DNA from: Metaphire vulgaris
Taxonomy: Eukaryota > Annelida > Clitellata > Crassiclitellata > Megascolecidae
Direction of reading: 5' to 3'
Assembly: GCA_018105865.1 (NCBI GenBank)
Contig: CM030841.1
Coordinates: 9,495,729-9,559,728, forward strand
DNA: 64,000 nt
Position 1 is the stretch's first letter, and every line of letters starts with the position of its first letter. Under the pieces are notes generated by a model. It was not told the DNA's origin. It saw only the letters and a list, made by a program, of their open reading frames with translations, and ran no database searches. Below are positions 35,063-61,502 of this stretch, piece by piece. The translations under genes were made by a program, and so were the position numbers.

Positions 35063-35979
35063 CAGTGTTGCGCGGTAACGAAGTAAAAGTAACGCGTTAC
35101 ATTACTTAAGTACAATTCTGAGTACTTCGTACTGTAACGAAGTACACAACTTATCCAGTACTTTTTACTTGTAACGAAGTAAGTTTTTATTCAAATATTA
35201 GTACTTTTACTTCGTTACATTATGTCTTTCACGTTTCGTTACAAGTAAAATTTCTCATCGCCAAATTTCGATACATTTATTGGGGTATCTGTTTAATTCT
35301 TCACAACTTCCCGTGTTTAGTCGTACAGGGTTGACAATGACCAACAAACGTACACGCATGACTGACAGATTGTTTGAAAACTTGATCTTTCTTAGACCTT
35401 TGCAATCACAGAGCCGCAGTTAGAGCAGTCGGCGCCCGGGGCAAGGTATAACTTCTGCGCCCCTAAATTCCGGTGATGGCCTTTTTGCTTACCCAAGTTT
35501 TCACGGCAACGTACAACATACACATTTTAACCTGTGACAGTCTGAAAACCGGCGATGACCTTTTTACTTATCAACATTATTTTCACGCCGGAGAAAGTGG
35601 TATGTAAAATTAAGGACTTAGTGTGCAAATTGCGCCTTCGAGGACGGCGCCCGGGACCCTGCCCCTAGCACGGCTTTGTGAAACCAGCATTTTGTGCTAA
35701 TGCAGTTAATGGTGTAAATGTGTACGTTGACTGCTGAGGCTTCTGCATGTTGCTTAAAAGTAGTAATAAAAATGTGATTTGGCATGATAATGGAGTTGTT
35801 GACGATTCCGTCTGTCACGGTACTTTTACTTTTTACTTAAAAAGTAACTTTTTGAGAAGTACTTTTACTTTTACTTGAGTAACTATTTTTATAGGTACTT
35901 TTACTTTTACTTAAGTAAAAATGACATAATACTTGTACTTTTACTTGAGTACTCAAACTCAGTACTTCATACAACACTG
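35063..35979. mobile_element. hAT-type element with TAACGAAGTA-rich ends
   Basis: Ends CAGTGTTGCGCGGTAACG and TACAACACTG; perfect 8-bp duplication TTAATTTG. Both subterminal regions repeat ACTTTTACTTGAGTA / TAACGAAGTAAAAGTA many times, probably transposase binding arrays. At about 35415-35660 there is a probable nested piece with GGCGCCCGGGG ends and two GATGACCTTTTT-type motifs. No transposase ORF. Confidence 0.85.
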
Positions 35980-35989
35980 TTAATTTGTA

Positions 35990-36025
35990 TATATATTATA
36001 TATATATATATATATGTGTGTGTGT
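35990..36025. repeat. (TA)n-(TG)n microsatellite
   Basis: Short TA run followed by GTGTGTGTG. Confidence 0.85.
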
Positions 36026-36182
36026 GGAGGGCGCGTTATAATTTTAAAAAATTCTTGTTAGCTCTTCCCCCTAGCCAGAATAAATATAACTAGTTTTAGA
36101 GATTTTTAGTAGGCGAGGATCCACGAGTGCGAGTGAAACTGCAGTGATATATATCATGTAGGATGGTTAAGCGTTTGGCTAG

Positions 36183-36335
36183 GGGCTGTCCATTAATTAT
36201 GTCATTATGTCAACAATTTTGGGCAATTTTTGGCCCCTCCCCCTCTTGTCATCAACTGTCAACTTTCACTTAACCTCCCATAATTACGTGAACAACTTTT
36301 GACCCCCTCCCTTCAAGATCAATGACAGGTCCCAA
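36183..36335. mobile_element. GGGGCTGTCCATTAATTATG MITE, left part
   Basis: Starts GGGGCTGTCCATTAATTATG and continues with CAACAATTTTGGGCAATTTT, as in the copies at 24460 and (inverted) 21775. The right end was not identified. Confidence 0.55.
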
Positions 36336-37092
36336 TAACAAGGTTACTTTTTTGTGGTGATGATCATTTTGTCCTCTCCTATTTGTTTGCTACTTGACGG
36401 GGCTACATTGACTGGGGCTATTTTGGGGGTGGTCTATTTTGATGGGGCTGTTTTGGTAGTGGGTTATTTTGACAAATCTGTTTTGACGGGTGACAGTCTA
36501 TGGTGGATGAGCCAGGTAAAAATATGGGGTTTTAATCTTGTTCTAAAAATTTGTAATGAATTTGAAATGCACTCTTCAGTCTTCACTGCATGTTCAACGT
36601 CATAAACACTTATACATCTTTATTATTATTATTCGTAACATCCTTAAGCACAACTAATGCAGTTATTTTAAAGACATCGTCTCGCTGAAGCAACTGAGGT
36701 AGGCTGTAAAATGTACATTTAAAATAGACTAACAATATTCGTAAAAATTTCTCTTCCGTTTGGCATATAATAGTCGTGGAAGCGGTTTCTGCAGATAGTG
36801 AGTTTGTTCTGTTTTTAAGCAAAACTATACATTAGTTACATTTACATTACATTAGCAAATATACGTCTATGCAAGACTAAACCGATGCCATAATTAAACT
36901 ACCGATACTAAATCTCCGATGAAGAATTGGGAATAACATTTAGTTTTCGTTTTTGGAAGAAAATTCTCTTGGACATTTAATTCCTTTGCTGTTCCGGAAG
37001 AAGAGTTCATTCCATGAAGATTGTTTGGAAGGTTGCTCACAGGGTTGACTGTATGGAATAGCTGTGAGTGACTTTGGGATGTTGCGGTCAAG

Positions 37093-53602
<16,510 letters not shown>

Positions 53603-53844
53603 TTTCAGCAACGGTTGTGATTCAGGCTGAACTCGGCGTCATCCATCACAAATTTGCATCATTGCGACAGACTGACGAAATAAAAAAACAGCAAAGAATC
53701 TCCACCCTTCGCCCTAAAATATCTAAGATTTCTTGAACTAAATGTAGAATCTGCAGACAAAGCGGTTTACAGGCTAAGAATTCGAAATGCATTCAGTTAT
53801 CAAAACATTCTGAATTTAACTTTCCAATTAATTTTGGATGATAG

Positions 53845-54219
53845 CATGGGCGCCCACGGAATTTTTTTCAGGAGGGGCAAAACACAAATGTCACGGCTAC
53901 TCCACATGACCCGCCACCTCATGGATACACTGACCTTTGCCCGGCCGACAATCCACCTTGCCTGTAGCTATTTCAAGAAAGATTAAACGCATAAGAATAA
54001 GCAGCTATCATATACTGTGCTACTTTCCAAAGCGCTATATAATTTACGAGATTTTACTTACTTACATACTTACATTTTACCAGGAGGGCAAAACACACTT
54101 TAACACAATGGTCACGGTTAATATTTAGGCAAGTTTTTCAAATTTCAATGTGAAATATTGGTATTTGCATTTTTCAGGGGGGCAAGTGCCCCTCTTGCCC
54201 TAATATGCGGACGCCCATG
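53845..54219. mobile_element. hAT-type MITE (CATGGGCGCCCAC)
   Basis: Ends CATGGGCGCC and GGACGCCCATG; perfect 8-bp duplication GATGATAG. Interior shared with 24893-25114, with an extra ~150-bp insertion between about 53890 and 54080. Confidence 0.85.
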
Positions 54220-54378
54220 GATGATAGTATTAATACGAACAGTGTTTACTATTTTGTCTCTGATTACAACCATGTCTCAGAGTCTTTATAACCTCCAAAA
54301 CAAGCCCGCCCCCAAATATTATTTCCACTTTGACAGGATTTTTCAAATCAGTTTATAGAAATTTTAAAGTTTCTTTAT

Positions 54379-54651
54379 TTGAATAATTATTCTGAATATT
54401 CAATGTGTCATAGTGACGTAAGACTCAATCGCAGATCGTTAGATCCAGCGACTGTCCTGGAAGAACGTCGACGGAAATTGAAACTGAGCCGAATGTCTAA
54501 CGGGCAGTTCAGATCAATCAATAAAGACCAAGAAAAGACATCGATAAAATTTGCAGCGATGTTCACGGTGCAGTGCGGCGCAAGCAATGTTATTCAGGAA
54601 TGCGGTAGTCTAATGGTCGTACGATCAAATCTGAGCGGTGAAATGCTGTAA
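54379..54651 (+). CDS. Hypothetical ORF, 90 aa
   Basis: An ATG ORF beginning MNNYSEYSMCHSDVRLNRRS, followed by LDPATVLEERRRKLKLSR. Hydrophilic, no domain recognised, no membrane segment. Composition is reasonable for protein and it is not repetitive, but there is no splice or conservation evidence. It lies just upstream (on the opposite strand) of the likely 5' end of the GRAM gene, so promoter or UTR sequence is an alternative. Confidence 0.2.
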   Translation: MNNYSEYSMCHSDVRLNRRSLDPATVLEERRRKLKLSRMSNGQFRSINKDQEKTSIKFAAMFTVQCGASNVIQECGSLMVVRSNLSGEML

Positions 54652-55139
54652 TTTTGTTTAAAGAAAACTCCGAATAAAACAGACCGAAGCAGGAAATGAA
54701 TGAAAAGACTGTGTTGTGGCGGCGCTTAGTTAGCTCGTGAATTACTCCTATAGAAAATGAATCGATAGACATTTTCTAGCGTCTTGCGCGCTCTACAGTA
54801 GGAAAGGTTTCGCAGAGGCCGTGTCAACAATGACGTGCGCGCATACAGTATATACAGCATACACATGCTTATAATATTCTCGTCGACGACGATCCTGAAC
54901 CAACGGACCGACATTAAGCGCATCGGTCACCCCGTCAACGGCAAATTACACGCATTTGCAACGGCGAATTTTGTCATTTCAATCTGTATAATCATACCCG
55001 AGATGTCGTCGATATTTACATTCGTCGGTGGATCCGTGCAGCAGAACCAACCGTAAGGATGCAGCGCACGACGGATGCGACGATGACGACGACGACGACG
55101 ACGACAGACTGCAGGGCAGGTAGTCGACCAGCTGCTGGT

Positions 55140-55198
55140 CGCTGCTGCTGCTGCTGCTGCTGTAGGCACCAACAGCAACTACTGACATCGACGACAGC

Positions 55199-55258
<60 letters not shown>

Positions 55259-55260
55259 AA
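55140..55260. repeat. (CTG)n and (GAT)n microsatellites
   Basis: A (CTG)n run at about 55144-55162 and (GAT)n at 55198-55258, in a CpG-rich stretch. Confidence 0.95.
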
Positions 55261-55349
55261 TGTTGCTGACCGAAGACGACGGTCGTCTGCTAAATCGCCT
55301 ACGCCACGTCAGGAAGCAGGGATGCGCAGTGCATTGACAGCGCTGGGGG

Positions 55350-55527
55350 CAGGGTTATTTGTAGGATTATCAATTTGGGGTGTCGGTCAATTCTGCGGGT
55401 CCACTGCCAAAAAGTCTGACAAGCACGAACGAGGTAATCCCATAGCTGATATTGGGGGGGGGGTGTCGGTCTCAAATTGGGGCGAGTGTTGAGGGGTGTG
55501 GTAGGGGGGGGTGTAAAAATATCCCTG
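55350..55527. mobile_element. hAT-type MITE, inverted copy of the 40083 family
   Basis: Ends CAGGGTTATTTGTAGG and GTGTAAAAATATCCCTG; flanks GCTGGGGG and GCTGGGGT (7 of 8). One TCTGACAAGCACGAACGAGG motif. Confidence 0.75.
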
Positions 55528-55942
55528 GCTGGGGTGTCTCCTCTTTAGAAAATTGTTGTTAATAATTCTTACACCAATTGACAGACGATGCTGCTGGCGG
55601 ATTGGAAGGAAAGGTTATATGAATTTTGTGAAACGACCGACGTTTTAACCGAAAATCCCGTAGACACCGATTCCTTCGGTTTTCTCTGCAGCTCATAGAG
55701 GCGACCGAAGTAAGGGTCTCCGTAGCCTGAAATCAAACAACTGTGCTGAATGTGATGGGGGTCAATCGGCGTAAGATTTTGGAACATTCGTTATTAGGTC
55801 ATGGCAGGCAGAAGCGAAATTCAGATGAAACAAGACTCGTCATGTTGATTTACTCCTCTATAAAACATGTATAGAATCTAGGGAATAGTTGGCTTAAAAT
55901 AAACTACGAACTATCATTATTCAGTACATTAAATACAGTATG

Positions 55943-56153
55943 CAGTGGCGTAGCGAGGGGGCAGAGGGAGCGAAGCGCCCCAGGTGGCACTTGCTTTAGG
56001 GGCGGCACTTTCGAGATTTCTTAGATTTTTGCTTGTCAGAGACTTTTTTGGAGGAGAGTTGATAACGTTTTTTGCTTGCCAGACTTTTTTTCGGAGAATT
56101 GAGGGCGGCACTTTTTTCTCTCCACGGGGGCACTTTGCCTCGCTATGCCACTG
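55943..56153. mobile_element. hAT-type MITE (CAGTGGCGTAGCG)
   Basis: Ends CAGTGGCGTAGCG and CGCTATGCCACTG; perfect 8-bp duplication ACAGTATG. Two TTTTTGCTTG(T/C)CAGA motifs 46 bp apart. Same TIR family as 26070 and 28545. Confidence 0.9.
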
Positions 56154-56249
56154 ACAGTATGCACTGGCATAACCAAGGTTCCAGAATAGGGTGAAGGGTA
56201 GGCACCTGGTAAGCCTAATATATACATGCACGGCATATGGGCCCACACT

Positions 56250-57318
56250 CAGGGCCATCTTTTGACTTTTGGACGCCCTAGGCAGATTTGAATGTTCGCC
56301 CTTTTTCGACCTTTTTTGTGAGGAAATTTTAAGGGGCGCGCGTCATAACTATCTTTCTTTGGTTCATGGGGCGGCGGATATGGTCATGGGCCATGAGCGG
56401 CAAAGTTACACGCTAGTACGCTACGCCTCTGTCGCGGGGTAGCGCGAAATTAGATTTTAAAGTGCCATTTCTAGCCAAAACCACAATGTCACAAGCCTTG
56501 AAAGTTGCAAGTAGGCTTGGGTTTAAAGAAATTTATATGCCTGCAATCCTCCATATACGGTTTAAATTAAAAAATAGTGTTTTATCCAAGTTTAGTTGAC
56601 AATAAGTTTTCAGGGTCGCGGCATGTTACATAGCCGCTAAAGGAGTCCCAAAAGTGTGGAAACCCCTGGCCTAAGTGGCCTTTAGTGCTTTTAAAAATTA
56701 ATCTTATTTACCAATAACGCAAGGAAAGCGTATTCCGACCATTTTGCTCTGAACTCCACTAACAATAGGCAATCGCTGGTTCACTGTCATTCGAAGACCT
56801 AGCGGTTAAGCGATTTTGCCATACTCATAGGATTTTTAGGACGCGTAATAAAGGTATGTTCCTGGCAAAATTTTGAAGAAGATAATTTTCAAGAAATTTC
56901 ATCTATTTCTCTCATTTTGTCCGATGGGGCAAAAATATGAGTGATATTTGCTAATATATTTCCCATATTTTCATTCGAATTGAATCAGAGCGGTTGTTTT
57001 GCCATTTATTCAAAATTCAGAAAATTCTGTCGAAATAACGTTCGCCAGATGGCCTAATGCATTTTAAAATATTACATGCTATGATTAGGGTTGTATGTAA
57101 CTGTTAGAAATGAAAGCACCCCCTAACTTTAGTCTATGTGTTATGACTAACAAGATTAAAATTACAACCGTGCTCATGTCAGTGACTATAATATTATTCG
57201 TCCATTCATTATTCTATCTAAAACGCGTCTCACAAATTTTTGTCTCTTTTTATTTCACCCCTAAAAATTTTTCGTCCCTAGGCAGTGCCTAAACTGCCTA
57301 AGCCTTAAGGTGGCCCTG
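56250..57318. mobile_element. hAT-type element (CAGGGCCATCTTTTG), ~1.07 kb
   Basis: Ends CAGGGCCATCTTTTG and CCTTAAGGTGGCCCTG; flanks CCCACACT and TCCACACT (7 of 8). Longer than the other MITEs here, but no transposase ORF is visible. Confidence 0.75.
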
Positions 57319-57586
57319 TCCACACTCTAAAAGTCCTGTAAATTCCGTTAATTAACACCATGTGGCCAATACGCCTCTGATTGTCAGACGGTGATAACCT
57401 TGCTTAGCCTATAGGCTATAGTTTAATTAAGACGTTGAATTTTAAAACTGCCGTGCCAGTCAATATTATGAAACGAGCTTCAACATACTTTATATGGCGT
57501 CGCAGCGCACATAGTTAAGACGATGATCCAGACATTAGCAATTGCAGATTAAAATCTGGTGTGCTGTATATGAACGTTAATAAAAA

Positions 57587-57624
57587 CTCACTCATACATC
57601 TGCTACAGCAGATGTATGAGTGAG
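57587..57624. repeat. Perfect 38-bp palindrome
   Basis: Arm CTCACTCATACATCTGCT, two-base centre AC, then the exact inverse AGCAGATGTATGAGTGAG. Without a loop it cannot be an ordinary microRNA hairpin. Confidence 0.9.
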
Positions 57625-58145
57625 CTTCCACCGAAGAATAGTACCACTGAGATCTTCGTGACTCCTTAACTGACATCGACCGCTTTATTGACCTTCTAAG
57701 AACGGACTTTATAAAGAGAATGTTCATCGCATCTCCAACAATAATTCTCTAAGGTTGATTAACTGCCCGAAGAATTGCATAATACTGCCATATTCAATGA
57801 AATAGGCCTACGCCAGAACTCCAAGCGTTTTGAGTTGACGTGACATAGAATTGCTTCTGAGCAAGACGGCATTTCTGAGTTATTTCAGCAGCGGTCGCCT
57901 GGTGGCGTGACATTATAGTACCTACCGTGCAATGTTCCCTAGACCCTAGCTCCAAGGTGGGGCGCGCGCCCACAAACGGGGAGACATGCGCCCCCAACAA
58001 TTTTTTTTGTCCAAAAAATTCCAAATATTGGGGATTGTCGTTTGGATGGCTTTTACATCTGCTCGAAAAGAACTGCGTTAATTTTCTCGAAAAATTAACG
58101 ATGACATCAATGATGACGATGACTACTGCTACTGTATACGACAAA

Positions 58146-58381
58146 CAGGGGCGTCTTTACAAGCAAAAATTCGAGCACAGTGCCCGGGGCCCCGCGCATC
58201 TTAGGGGCCAAGCGCCGCGCGTAAACTACTTTTTACGTAGAATTACCTTTTTTGCTTGTCAAAATTCAAAAACGTTGGAGATGACTTTTTTGCTTGTCAA
58301 CATTGATCTTCACGTCTAGGGCCCCGCAGGCCGTCAGGTGCCCGGGGGGTCGGGGCCCCGCACTGGTTAAAGACGCCCCTG
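58146..58381. mobile_element. hAT-type MITE (CAGGGGCGTCTTTAC)
   Basis: Ends CAGGGGCGTCTTTAC and TTAAAGACGCCCCTG; perfect 8-bp duplication ACGACAAA. Two TTTTTTGCTTGTCAA motifs about 37 bp apart. Confidence 0.9.
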
Positions 58382-58992
58382 ACGACAAAGGAGATGATCG
58401 TGGTACCATGTCCATGACGATGACGACGACGACGACGATGTTCCGACAGATGATCAAAGTTATGAAGGAAAGAGTAATCTGTATTTGCTATTTATGGGGT
58501 GACCGTGATCGCCGTATCCTTAGGCTGCTGCTGCTGCCTTTCGGCACTGAAATTTAAACTTGTTTGTCATTTCCATGGACTCGTGACCGAACAATAGTTT
58601 TAGCAATAGAACAATAGATCTCTTTATATACTGGGGTCTGAGGAACGGAGACCACAGCCAATCGCAAAGGAACGATCATTGTCTATGGAGCTGAAAAGAC
58701 AGCAAAACAGCGTCATCGAAGGACTGCTAGAAATAAATCTTGTTTTAAACCAGAATGTCTCTTTTAATCAAATAATGCACCAAGAAAAGAAAGAAAACAC
58801 AACATCTTCAGCGATCATTGGTCATTCTAAAGATATTCTATCATTCACCGCAATCTTAGAATTCGTTGCCGGCTTTTTCCTGTCCCTGTAGGCCTATCGT
58901 CACAAGAATCAGAAGATTCGCTCGATTACGACAACAACGAAAGTCAAAACGAGTTCTCTTTTCACGAATTCCGTCAACTGTTGGGGTAGAAT

Positions 58993-59622
58993 TCACTTGC
59001 GCCTAGAACACGACAGTGAACAGCAGGAGTAGTCTAGCAGCGGTCCGTCGCAGCAGGAACATTGACCGTTGCCGATGCCTTCGAGCGGGAAGAAACTCGT
59101 CGCGTATTCTCGCTTGACAGCGCCGTCGTAGTCCTCCTCCTGACCGTCGAAATCGTCGGGAAAGCGGGCGGCGTGATAGTCACGCCTTCCGGCACCTCTT
59201 CGACAACACTGGCGTATTCTGAGAACGTTGCAGCAGCGATGGTCGAGCAAGTAGGAATCGAAGCGCGTTCTCTTGTCGTCGTCTGCTTCGTTCGTTTCGT
59301 CGTCGTCGTCGTCGTCGTCTGCTACGTAGTCTGCTGCGACGAAAGACCGCTTGCTGTAGTAAGGCACGATGCCCCTCGGTTTTCCGTAGCAGAGGCTGCA
59401 GCTCAGCCAGTCGTCGCGATGAAACATGCAGCGACGACACAGCGCACTGGTCGAGGAGCGCTTCCCGACGGACAGGACGCCGTCTGACGATTCTACGTCA
59501 TCGACGCCGCCGCCGCCGTCTTCGTCGTCGTCGTCATAGACGTATGACGTCACGCAGTCGCTGAGCAACGTCATTGCCAGAATGACGCAACCGATGAGCA
59601 GCGGCGTCTTCGTTGAATTCAT
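58993..59622 (-). CDS. Secreted cysteine-rich peptide precursor (neuropeptide/hormone-like)
   Basis: Single-exon ORF of 209 codons. The ATG at 59620-59622 begins a clear signal peptide (MNSTKTPLLIGCVILAMTLL, cleavage likely near residue 26); a longer in-frame start 38 codons upstream would bury it. Acidic spacers (Asp runs at 30-34 and 102-108) separate three segments bounded by dibasic sites. Peptide A, residues 56-90, follows GKR at 53-55 and ends at KR 91-92, with Cys 62, 65, 75, 78 (LCRRCMFHRDDWLSCSLCYG). Peptide B follows KR 117-118 and ends at RR 141-142, with Cys pairs 130/131 and 139/140. Peptide C follows KR 170-171, with Cys 188, 190, 191, 200, 201, 205. This is the architecture of a prohormone processed by furin/PC-type convertases. 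I do not recognise the peptides; a secreted defence or venom-type precursor cannot be excluded. The Asp runs come from GAC-type trinucleotide repeats. Confidence 0.7.
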   Translation of the reverse strand: MNSTKTPLLIGCVILAMTLLSDCVTSYVYDDDDEDGGGGVDDVESSDGVLSVGKRSSTSALCRRCMFHRDDWLSCSLCYGKPRGIVPYYSKRSFVAADYVADDDDDDDETNEADDDKRTRFDSYLLDHRCCNVLRIRQCCRRGAGRRDYHAARFPDDFDGQEEDYDGAVKREYATSFFPLEGIGNGQCSCCDGPLLDYSCCSLSCSRRK

Positions 59623-59685
59623 CTCATAAAACAGAAACAGAATTTTAAACGGATACGAAATAAGGACGAAAATCGAAGACGCCTC

Positions 59686-59704
59686 CAGGTGTCTTTGACA
59701 CCTG
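59686..59704. promoter_or_regulatory. Palindromic double E-box upstream of the peptide gene
   Basis: CAGGTGTCTTTGACACCTG is a perfect inverted repeat with two CAGGTG E-boxes, 64-82 bases before the start codon of the peptide precursor. E-boxes of this type bind bHLH or Snail/ZEB-type factors. Promoter or 5' UTR placement is inferred. Confidence 0.35.
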
Positions 59705-59993
59705 TGGAGTGGCGGTTTATCCCAGCGACTATGCACGCTTCGGGTCAGTTATTGAAGGTATTTGAGCTTCCGGCTTTCAGAGAACCGCATCTGCCCAAGT
59801 GCATTACGCAACGGTTGATAACAAATTGTAACTAGCAATATCCTTAAATTAAATTATCCACGCCTCACACTTAATGTGGTGGCGTTGCGTGGAGATCAGG
59901 GTGCATGCTGTTGCGGCGGGCGTAGAATCGTTGGGCGCGCATAATTTCAAGTGAAAAAAAGTGAAAAAATCAAGTAATAATATGCATCAGGAC

Positions 59994-60160
59994 CAGTGGT
60001 TAAAGTTGCCCGGGGTCCGTCGGGACCCAGCCCCGGGACCTCTGTTAGACTGTTATGGGCCCCGGAACCTCATTGATCGGTCCCGACAAATATACCCCGG
60101 GCCCAGGGTTTTTACAGCGTATATGGCCTCGACACCTGCAACAAACCACATTAACCACTG
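59994..60160. mobile_element. hAT-type MITE (CAGTGGTTAAAG)
   Basis: Ends CAGTGGTTAAAG and ATTAACCACTG; flanks ATCAGGAC and ATCCCGAC (6 of 8). Confidence 0.6.
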
Positions 60161-60639
60161 ATCCCGACGTATATTATTGCAAAGCGGGAATTATGATACG
60201 ACGAGATTTCTTGGTTGTCGAGACATTTTTGCCACCTTATTAGAGGCACAATTCCTCTTTTGCCCCCGGCGCTAGCAGCCCACGCCACGCCGCTGACTTA
60301 ATGTACGTTAATCATTTTAAAGGATATATATATATATTATATTATACCCTTGTATATACAGGGTGTAAAAGTGAAAAGGGTGCCCCTTTATTATATTTAA
60401 TATCTCGGCTGCGTGTATAGCGATTTCAATGAAATTTATAGGCCATATACCTGAGAATCTTTCTGATGTAATTGCCAAATTTCATGCTGTTGGCTTTAGA
60501 GTTTGCAAAAAACTAAAGAGACCCAAATTTTAAAATTGACAAACAGAAGATAACGTCATAGTAATTTGTATCGTTTTAAAGTCTAAAATTGCGTCGTTGT
60601 CATTGCGCCAGACAAGGTCAAGGGTTACTTACGACCAAC

Positions 60640-60888
60640 AGATAAACACAGCAGCATTATGATTGGCTGCAGGACTGTCATAATATGTTTGGAGAAGATT
60701 TCATATTCCAGCAAGACGGAACACCTGCACACTCTGCTCTCAGGACCCAGAATTTTTTGTAGCAACATTGTCCAGATTTCATCAAGAAAGATGACTGGCC
60801 ACCCAACTCCCCAGATATCAATTCACTTGACTTCCACGTCTGGGGAATCATGCTCGACAGATATCAAAAGTATCAGCCAAAGCCATAG
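60640..60888 (+). pseudogene. Mariner transposase fragment (catalytic part)
   Basis: Readable with one stop: FGEDFIFQQDGTPAHSALRT, CPDFIKKDDWPPNSPDINSL, DFHVWGIMLDRYQKYQPK. QQDGAPAH and WPPNSPDLNPLD are the signatures around the second and third catalytic acids of mariner-family transposases. The frame is interrupted by a TAG just after QNFL and then by the hAT insertion at 60892. Confidence 0.8.
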
Positions 60889-61065
60889 AACCAGAGACGT
60901 CATTTCACTGTTTTTGAAGGGGGGGGGGCAAAACACTTTCACAGCCTGACAAGTTACAAGTTTGCGAAAAAGTTGACGACCTTTTTTTGCTCGTCAGTCA
61001 TTTTTTTACGATTAGTTCAGTGGCGTAACCAGAGTCAAAATGATGTAACCCGGGCAGCTGACCAT

Positions 61066-61191
61066 GGGCTGTCCATAAATTACGTAAGCAATTTTTGTGC
61101 GAATTTTAATCCACCCCCTTTCCGCCTTATCAACAGTTGTCACACTTTTCAAACCCTTGCCTCTTTTGTTTACGTAATTTATGGACAGGCA
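61066..61191. mobile_element. Short MITE (GGCTGTCCATAAATTACGTAA) nested in the hAT
   Basis: Left GGGCTGTCCATAAATTACG and right TACGTAATTTATGGACAGGC are inverse. Related to the TTA-flanked element at 22313-22645. Target duplication not evident. Confidence 0.6.
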
Positions 61192-61244
61192 CTCGATAAA
61201 ATATTTCTTAAAATTAACACGAGGATTTTAAACTGATCCCATTT

Positions 61245-61502
61245 CACGAGGCAACGCAATTGCTCAGCAGATGACTTTTAAAGAGTGAATCCATAGAGAC
61301 CCTACCTTTGATCCATTGCGTGCTGCCGATCAGGTTCACCAAATGGTGAGCTTTCTTTGCTCTGGTAACGACAATAGAAGCAATACGCAGCATCCTGCTG
61401 AACAGAATTAGCCAACCATGGAAATTCTGCAATATAGTAACTTTGGAAACGACGTTTGGCTGATTTCTTGGCTCCAAAATATTTCCATGGGTATGTATGC
61501 AA
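61245..61502 (-). pseudogene. hAT transposase remnant (ZMYM1/TTF-type N-terminal part)
   Basis: The minus strand reads KYFGAKKSAKRRFQSYYIAE, FPWLANSVQQDAAYCFYCRY, then after a frameshift GSTQWIKGRVSMDSLFKSH. K-RRFQ--W---FPWL-YS--DAAYCF-CR followed by F--G---WK is the TTF-type zinc finger region that precedes hAT transposase domains in ZMYM1-like proteins. The catalytic region is missing. Confidence 0.7.

Noticed and set aside
36894..37091. Frame LTATSQSHSQ...FIGDLVSVV as C-terminal coding exon of the GRAM gene
   Set aside because: Needs phase 2 entry at a weak acceptor, whereas the preceding exon exits in phase 0 and a strong TTGTTTTCAG acceptor gives a clean in-phase end upstream.
54835..55056. 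Plus-strand ORF with a hydrophobic stretch (FVISICIIIPEMSSIFTFVG) and a GTAAGG donor, perhaps a transporter exon
   Set aside because: The opposite strand is also open, the acceptor is poor, and the region looks like CpG-rich promoter or UTR sequence near the start of the GRAM gene; only a transcript could decide.
57515..57727. Minus-strand 70-aa ORF spanning the 38-bp palindrome
   Set aside because: The palindrome supplies part of its codons, there is no domain, and no splice or start context supports it.
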